In this document: positions 23,330-29,185 of the stretch, piece after piece
Layout of the letters: each line of letters opens with the position of its first letter
Numbering within the stretch: position 1 is the stretch's first letter
Assembly: GCA_002751075.1 (NCBI GenBank)
Contig: NAOQ01000375.1
Location: 4,722 to 33,906, forward strand
DNA: 29,185 nucleotides
Origin: Ichthyophonus hoferi
Lineage: Eukaryota; Opisthokonta; Ichthyosporea; Ichthyophonida; Ichthyophonidae
Direction of reading: 5' to 3'
Position numbers and translations under genes: made by a program
The notes under the pieces: model-generated
What the model saw: only the letters and a program-made list of their open reading frames with translations
Databases searched by the model: none
What the model was told of the DNA's origin: nothing

Positions 23330-26300
23330 ATCAAAAATGATGATCACAACACAAACCTTACTATTTTCACAACAATTACTAATAGAGAAATATCAAAGCG
23401 TATTGCTAAACAACTCGAACCTTTCAAACTGACATTGAACAATGAGATGATGCCTTTGCAACTCTCTTTCAGAACATGAGCGACCTTAACTCCAGCTTTA
23501 CCTAAGGCCTAAATAACCTCAACTTTAGAGTAACGGCTCTTGGTAAAGTTCCTGTTATCCCCTCAACCATGGATACTGACTTTTAATATATTTTTACTGA
23601 ATTTACTTATAAAACATTATTACCACTTGAACCAAAACAAGGTTTATTGGCATCAGTGCAAATATTAGAAACCACTAAATTGTACTTATAATCAATTTTT
23701 CTAAATTTATTTTTTACTGCTAATTCCTACCAATAAACCTTCTTTCAAAATTAGAAGGAGAAAATTCTGACGCTGTGCCATCAATGCAATTGTGACCACT
23801 GATAGAGTTATGATTCAACTCATGCCAAATGTAATAAATCCGAGTGTTCTGCACCAAGTACTACCCGATGAGGTGTTACGTTATGCTTACCCTAACCACT
23901 TCATCAATCCTGATGAATGATACAACGCCTCCGAAAAATATCTTGACTTTTCACAATGGGTCTTAGATAGAATTCAACTTCTTGGAACACATTATGAAAC
24001 AACAGCAGAATACACAATCCGTCCAACATAAAACACTATTACTGAAATCAGTCTTAAGCATACCAAATTTCCAATACAGTTCTTTACTTGATACAGCAGT
24101 CTAGCAAACCACCTAGAAGGAACTTCCCTTACAATCCTTACTCAAGCTTGCATTTTACAAGCAATAAATCTCTTAGCATTTTTTCCCAGCCTTTGTTCTA
24201 CACTTTTATCATTTCAAAGTTTAAACCAACCTATTCAACCTACCCTCTATAGTGAAATGGCCAGATTAGAAGCAACAACCACATTTGAGCACTCACAGAG
24301 CACCCAAAAGCTATCATAAAGCACCAGCAACAATGATCAGGTCTGCATACAATTCAGTAAATAATCTCTTTGCCAGTTCCAGTCTGACTCTTAAGTTACC
24401 TATGCTACAGCCAAGTGCTCCCTCAATAAAAATGGACTCAACCATGACAAAATACTTCTTTCTTTGAGAGGAGTAACTGCCAATACTGCTCTCACCAACA
24501 ACAAGGGTTACAAAACATGCACCACTACCATTCATGGCCCCATCCACCAACCCACCATCACAACATGAATTCTGATGCCATTTTCCACAACCTAAGCTTT
24601 ATTTAAACATGTCAAGACTATTCACACTGAAGCTGTAGTGCATGACTGCACCTATTTATACCTTTCCTATTATAAAGGTCAATCTTGTTCAGGAGTCCTT
24701 ATCGCCTATTAACCACTTCCTCACTGGAAGTGTTTTTTTCAACAGCAGATGCCCTGGACATATCTGCATATATTGCAGGGCATTTACTAACCTTTGCCCC
24801 CTTAATCTCATCTTCCACCTCATGAATGGCGCTACAATGACTGCCACACACTATGGCACCATCATCATATGCCCTTCCATCAATGACAAAGATATCAATA
24901 TCATTATACATAATGTTCTTTATGCCTCAGGTATAAATTACAATCTCTTCCCAAATGTTGCTTTGTGCAGAAAAAGGTTGTATGGTCACATTTAAAGACA
25001 AAAAGTTCACTACTTTAAAGAAAAACACTTCTCTTCTTTATGAGTATCATTGATAGAACTCTATCATACTGTGACATATATTACTTCTTGAGGTTAAACG
25101 TTTATTCCTTCCTAATTGTGAGATCAAATCAGGTTACATCTCCTACTACAGCTATCCTTCCCAATATGGCACCCTCAATCTCATCATGTATTTTTTTATC
25201 ACTACAAAAGTATTGCACATGTAACACACTTTCTTTCCTGACCTTCAAAGCCATATATTGACTAATATTTTAACTCCTAACTAATTCTATCTCTTTGTGT
25301 TACATGCATGAACTTCAAATCAAGAACACCTTGGCACTCCAGATTTCCTGCATTGCTCCCCCAAACCACTTGCAGCTACTACCAACATATACAACATCAC
25401 TGCCTCTAAAAAGCTACCTGTCTGTAATACTTATGCTACCAACAAGGTCATAGTCAGGCCTTTCTTTATAGATAGAGAGTACACCACCCATCCCCTACAA
25501 ACAATCTATAATGACATGGTTAACCCTCTCTATGTCTCCTATGGCAATTACCATCGGTTTGCCATAGTCATTGGTGTTTTCATGCACTATATCACATATC
25601 ACCATATACTGTATGAGGTATAAGTCTAAAGTCTCCATCCTCTTTGAACAATATATGGTGGCAGCCCATGCCAAATACTTTTCCAGAAGATCACCACTTT
25701 CTACATTAACCAAAGTACAGAGTACACCTCCATTTCTTTTCTCAATCAACTTATGTCTTGAGGAATTGAGCATCACACTACATTTCCCTATGTGCCTCAA
25801 CCTTATGGCATTTCAGGGTGTATGAATCATCGCATTCTTACCATGGCTGGTGTCATAATGAATGTTCCTAGCATTCCACACTCATATCGAGAATATGTCG
25901 TTTGCACCTGTATTCATCCATAATCTCATGCCTACAACTGCAATATCAATCTATAAATCACCATAAAAGTTCTGGCATAGACAACCAGCTTGTGCCACCA
26001 TTTTAACACATTTGGGTGCCAACTCTACTACCACGCTGATTCCACCAATTGCTCTGCCAAGTTTACAATCCACAGTTGTCACGCCTGCATCCTCAAATAC
26101 TTGGATAACATGGATGGCTGGATTATTCTTGATTGGGAACTTTGCCACACAATAGTGGGTCAAAATTGGTTTTCTTCAAGGAAATCTTTCCCTTTCAAAC
26201 CCTCATCCATCCCAACCAGGAGGATCATTTCCTTCTTTCCATCTTTCCTTCTGATTCAATATCTACTCATTTCATTGAACTGGTTCCTAACGATTTTTTA

Positions 26301-26700
26301 CAAGAGGACAGCATAACCTCTCAGGATATTCAGTTCTAGAAAGACCATGTTAAAGATTTTCTTCATTCCCACTAATTTCACCTCCATACCACATTTCTTT
26401 ACGCCAGCGCCCAAACTTTCTCACCTTGAGAGGAGTAAGAGATTAGATCATTACACTGAGCCTGGCACTGACTTGGAGACGTACAATCATAATCATTACG
26501 CCTCTACAACTACAAGGAGCACCAATACAATCATCGTGATCCACGAGTTCAAGTCATGTCCAACACTATGGTTTCCACTTCCACCATGCTGCCTCTTGCG
26601 GATTTTGCATATTCAGAAAACTTTCAGGAAGCCATGTGATCCCTGGACAAGATGCAGTGGATTACCTGTGAAGAGCCTTAGATTTCAGTTTAGCTAAGAA
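23330..26700 (+). mobile_element. Ty1/copia-like retroelement fossil (gag, protease, integrase, edge of RT)
   Basis: The order of parts is that of copia: a gag-like region (about 23370-24620), a retropepsin-like region (about 24730-24990, recognised by its HICIYCRAFTNLCPL and NVLYASGINYNL surroundings), a GAG-pre-integrase and integrase region (about 25300-26330), then sequence like the start of reverse transcriptase (about 26560-26700). No LTR was found on either side. It is heavily broken, with well over ten breaks, and old. It shares gag sequence with the minus-strand fossil at 19550-20157. ORFs of 60-116 codons inside it are pieces of the fossil, not genes. Confidence 0.72.
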
Positions 26701-28033
26701 GCCATTTCTGTGATTTGAAAAATTGCGCCGGAGCGCGGTTATAGACGCCACTGATGACTAGTTCACCAGCTGAGTCCTTTGACCATTTTTCCGTACGAGA
26801 CACTTTACGATGATCTTGTTTATATTGTTACTGGGTTTGGAATATGAGGATAGTAATTTCCCCATAGTTACTTCTAAATCTAGTAATATGAATTAACTGG
26901 TTATTTGTGATAGTAAACCAAGTGTTGACAGAAAATAAAATACAATAATCAATTACTTATTTCTATGCCAAGGATAGAGTGTTTATAATGATTAATTATA
27001 ATTACAAAAATAATAAGATATCTAAAATTGATCTACAGGAAATTTAGTCTAGTAAGTAATATCTTATCTATATTAACATACATAATTATTTTCAGGTAGC
27101 TACTCTAAAAAATAATACTATATAGTCAATAAGAAAGAAAGTATAAGTACCAAAACAGAACTCGTGGTTCTTTAAAGTTTCCAAGATAATCAAGGGTACC
27201 GTCCTGCACTTGCTTTTATGCTGGATTGCTTTTTATTATTTCAAGTTGAGATTGATTAATCAATTCCAATTAGAATCAATCGCATACTAAAGTTAGCTTT
27301 TATTATCGCGCCAATAACGTCGTCGATGCCGCAATTTTACATAACTTATAGAAGCAAAAGGTTGCATGCTTCTAGGATTAGACACACGGCCATAATTTCA
27401 TTATAACTTTTTGATAATATTGTTGTATATAATTTTCGAATATACAATTAATTTTTTAATATATTGGCCGGGAGAGTAATACTTACTAATTAATCAATCA
27501 CGTTTAAATTCCACCGGTTAGATTAGATTAGACTGATCAATTAAAGAGTGAATCAATTATTTAATACGTCATTGACAACTTACCAATCCCATACTTCCAC
27601 CAGGAAAATCAAGAAATATCTTACAATTTCATATGACATTCTATTTGAATTATACGAAATACTTAAATTGTTTAAGATAGAGCATGAAAAATATGATATG
27701 GTGTTAGGTTTACAGATAGAAAAAAACAGAAATAGGTGACTTATTCTACATTAAATAATTGATTAGTACTATACCAATATTTCTTTAAACCTGTTTTACA
27801 GTTACATTATTATTATTATTATATTATGATTATTATTTTATTTTTATTATAATGTATGTTGCTGAAGCTTACATATGTTGTATAAGTTTTTTTAGTTAAT
27901 ATTAATATTTAATATATATATATAGGCTGACTTAGTCAACTATATCTATATACCTGTACTAATATACAATATACATATACACTATATATATGTTACTCGT
28001 GCACTTTTATTAAAAGGAAATTATATTGTAACC
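26701..28033. other. AT-rich region, nothing recognised
   Basis: A transition zone between the retroelement fossil and the microsatellite-rich right end. It contains an (ATT)n run near 27799-27850 and TATATA patches near 27910-27925 and 27983-27990. The latter lie 40-120 bp before the ATG at 28034 and could serve its promoter. No convincing ORF. Confidence 0.55.
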
Positions 28034-28901
28034 ATGACAACCACAACCTCCTCATGGCAGGAACAGTATAGTTTCTTACCACTAAAAGGTAATGAGCCTA
28101 TTATACTAAAGCTTATAACCTTGGTTTGTTTACTGTGGATTGTATATGTAGGATATTATACTTGTTTACGTATTTATATAAAAAATCTCTTTCGACTATT
28201 GTTTAGCTCTAGCATGCCCTTGATCACAAGCATTTTTAAAATATGTATGTATTAGGAAAAAATAATGTAATTTCATACTTATGTAATCATAGATAAACTT
28301 GCATTAAATCACACTCGTCATTACACATACCTATATATATTTATACTTGTCAGTTGAAACTGTACGTGCAAGACAAGCATAATCATACAAGAATACAAAA
28401 GAATGTACGATTATATACCTATATAAATACGCCAAGATTTCTATCTACGCACATGAAAAGCAATATATATATATATACTACATATACCCTATTATGTCTT
28501 ATACATCCTATATACCTTATATATCCGGTATACCCTATATACCTCATATATCCCATATACCTTTTATACCCTATATATTTATCATATGCCTTATATATCC
28601 TATATATCTTATATACCCTATATACCTTATGGAACACATAAACTAATACAGCTAAGCAACTATAACATTTAAACCACCTATTACACCAGGATATATATTG
28701 CCTTTTCATATTATTTTTCGGATATATTTTCTCATAGATAAGTAAAGAAATACGTTGTTATCTTTATACGTATCTATTCTATGTATATGTATTTGACTCT
28801 AATAACTTAATTAACCTATTAAAACATCTATTCCTGTTTCCATGGCAACAGCAATGAGTAATTTAAAACGAGTACATGAGGTGGAGGAGGCACAAGATTA
28901 T
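28034..28901 (+). CDS. First two exons of an unrecognised gene (3' part outside window)
   Basis: Exon 1 (28034-28088) begins at an ATG in context aaccATGA, encodes MTTTTSSWQEQYSFLPLK, and ends at G|GTAATG. Exon 2 (28852-28901) follows the acceptor aacag and ends at a strong donor GTAAGT. The split codon gives Ala and the frame stays open, reading AMSNLKRVHEVEEAQDY. The intron of about 763 bp, full of TATACC repeats, is like those of ARP8 in this window. I do not recognise the protein; it starts with a Thr/Ser stretch and then becomes charged. An alternative start is the ATG at 28842, which would make exon 2 the first exon. The rest lies to the right. Confidence 0.42.
28486..28628. repeat. 9-bp minisatellite (CCTATATAC type)
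   Basis: About 15 imperfect 9-bp units alternate between CCTATATAC, CTTATATAT and variants. The period is a multiple of 3, so it yields Tyr/Ile/Leu/Pro ORFs on both strands (28354-28641 plus, 28419-28709 minus) that are not genes. It lies in the putative intron 28089-28851. Confidence 0.88.
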
Positions 28902-28970
28902 GTAAGTTATTATGTTTATTTCTGTCATATGCCATTGCATTCTAGGGGTGGGCTGCGGTCATTGTCTCAG

Positions 28971-28991
28971 ATATATATATATATATATATA
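28971..28991. repeat. (AT)n microsatellite
   Basis: An uninterrupted AT dinucleotide run lies 70 bp after the donor at 28902. The remaining 28992-29185 is C/T-rich and shows no further exon. Confidence 0.88.
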
Positions 28992-29185
28992 GCCAGCTAT
29001 ATATGCACATCTATAACTTATTCCTACTACAATGCTATAGCTCCCACCCCTATATCTTACTAATATTACCCTCTCTTCTCTTCCTTCCCTTCTCCCTCCC
29101 TCGACTATTCCCAGTTGTATATCTGCTTTCTTTTTTTTAAAAATTTGTTATCTTTTTTCTTACTAATAACTTAGTCGGCCCCCCT

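Noticed and set aside
28354-28709. Tyr/Ile/Pro ORFs on both strands
   Set aside because: They are products of the 9-bp minisatellite; a period divisible by 3 keeps frames open.
1-29185. tRNA, rRNA or CRISPR array
   Set aside because: I scanned for T-loop GTTCRAATC blocks and for spaced identical repeats; the tandem arrays have no unique spacers and no tRNA box pair was convincing.

Overview
The window is AT-rich eukaryotic nuclear DNA. Genes are split by introns of roughly 290 to 890 bp with GT..AG ends, simple repeats are abundant, and decayed Ty1/copia-like retroelements are present. The ARP8 exons fit both fungal and animal ARP8, and the motif YGGDDIT looks more fungal. My best guess is a repeat-rich fungus or related opisthokont; the sequence does not settle the taxon.

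Region 1 (1-8304, + strand) is one gene: the 3' part of an ARP8 gene (actin-related protein 8, INO80 remodeller subunit). I could phase 13 exons, 788 to the TAG at 8304, into one open frame of 498 residues. The middle exons (4129-5860) add about 118 residues with two canonical C2H2 zinc fingers, placed where ARP8 proteins carry their variable linker. This apparent ARP8 plus zinc-finger fusion is the most interesting feature of the window. The introns are full of mini- and microsatellites, including a 16-bp array that fills 1-748.

Region 2 (8305-10600) holds an intact, intronless serine/threonine kinase gene on the minus strand (9252-10406), convergent with ARP8. A small perfect inverted repeat lies just upstream of it.

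Region 3 (10600-19550) is gene-poor DNA in which I recognise no family. One 98-residue ORF (15442-15738) is worth noting but unproven.

Region 4 (19550-26700) is a graveyard of copia-like fossils: gag-like pieces in opposite orientation forming a long inverted repeat, a short RT/RNase H remnant between two diverged LTR-like repeats, a possible LINE endonuclease scrap, and a gag-protease-integrase remnant.

Region 5 (27800-29185) returns to the microsatellite-rich style of region 1 and seems to hold the first two exons of another, unrecognised + strand gene that leaves the window on the right. I found no tRNA, rRNA, CRISPR array or origin.
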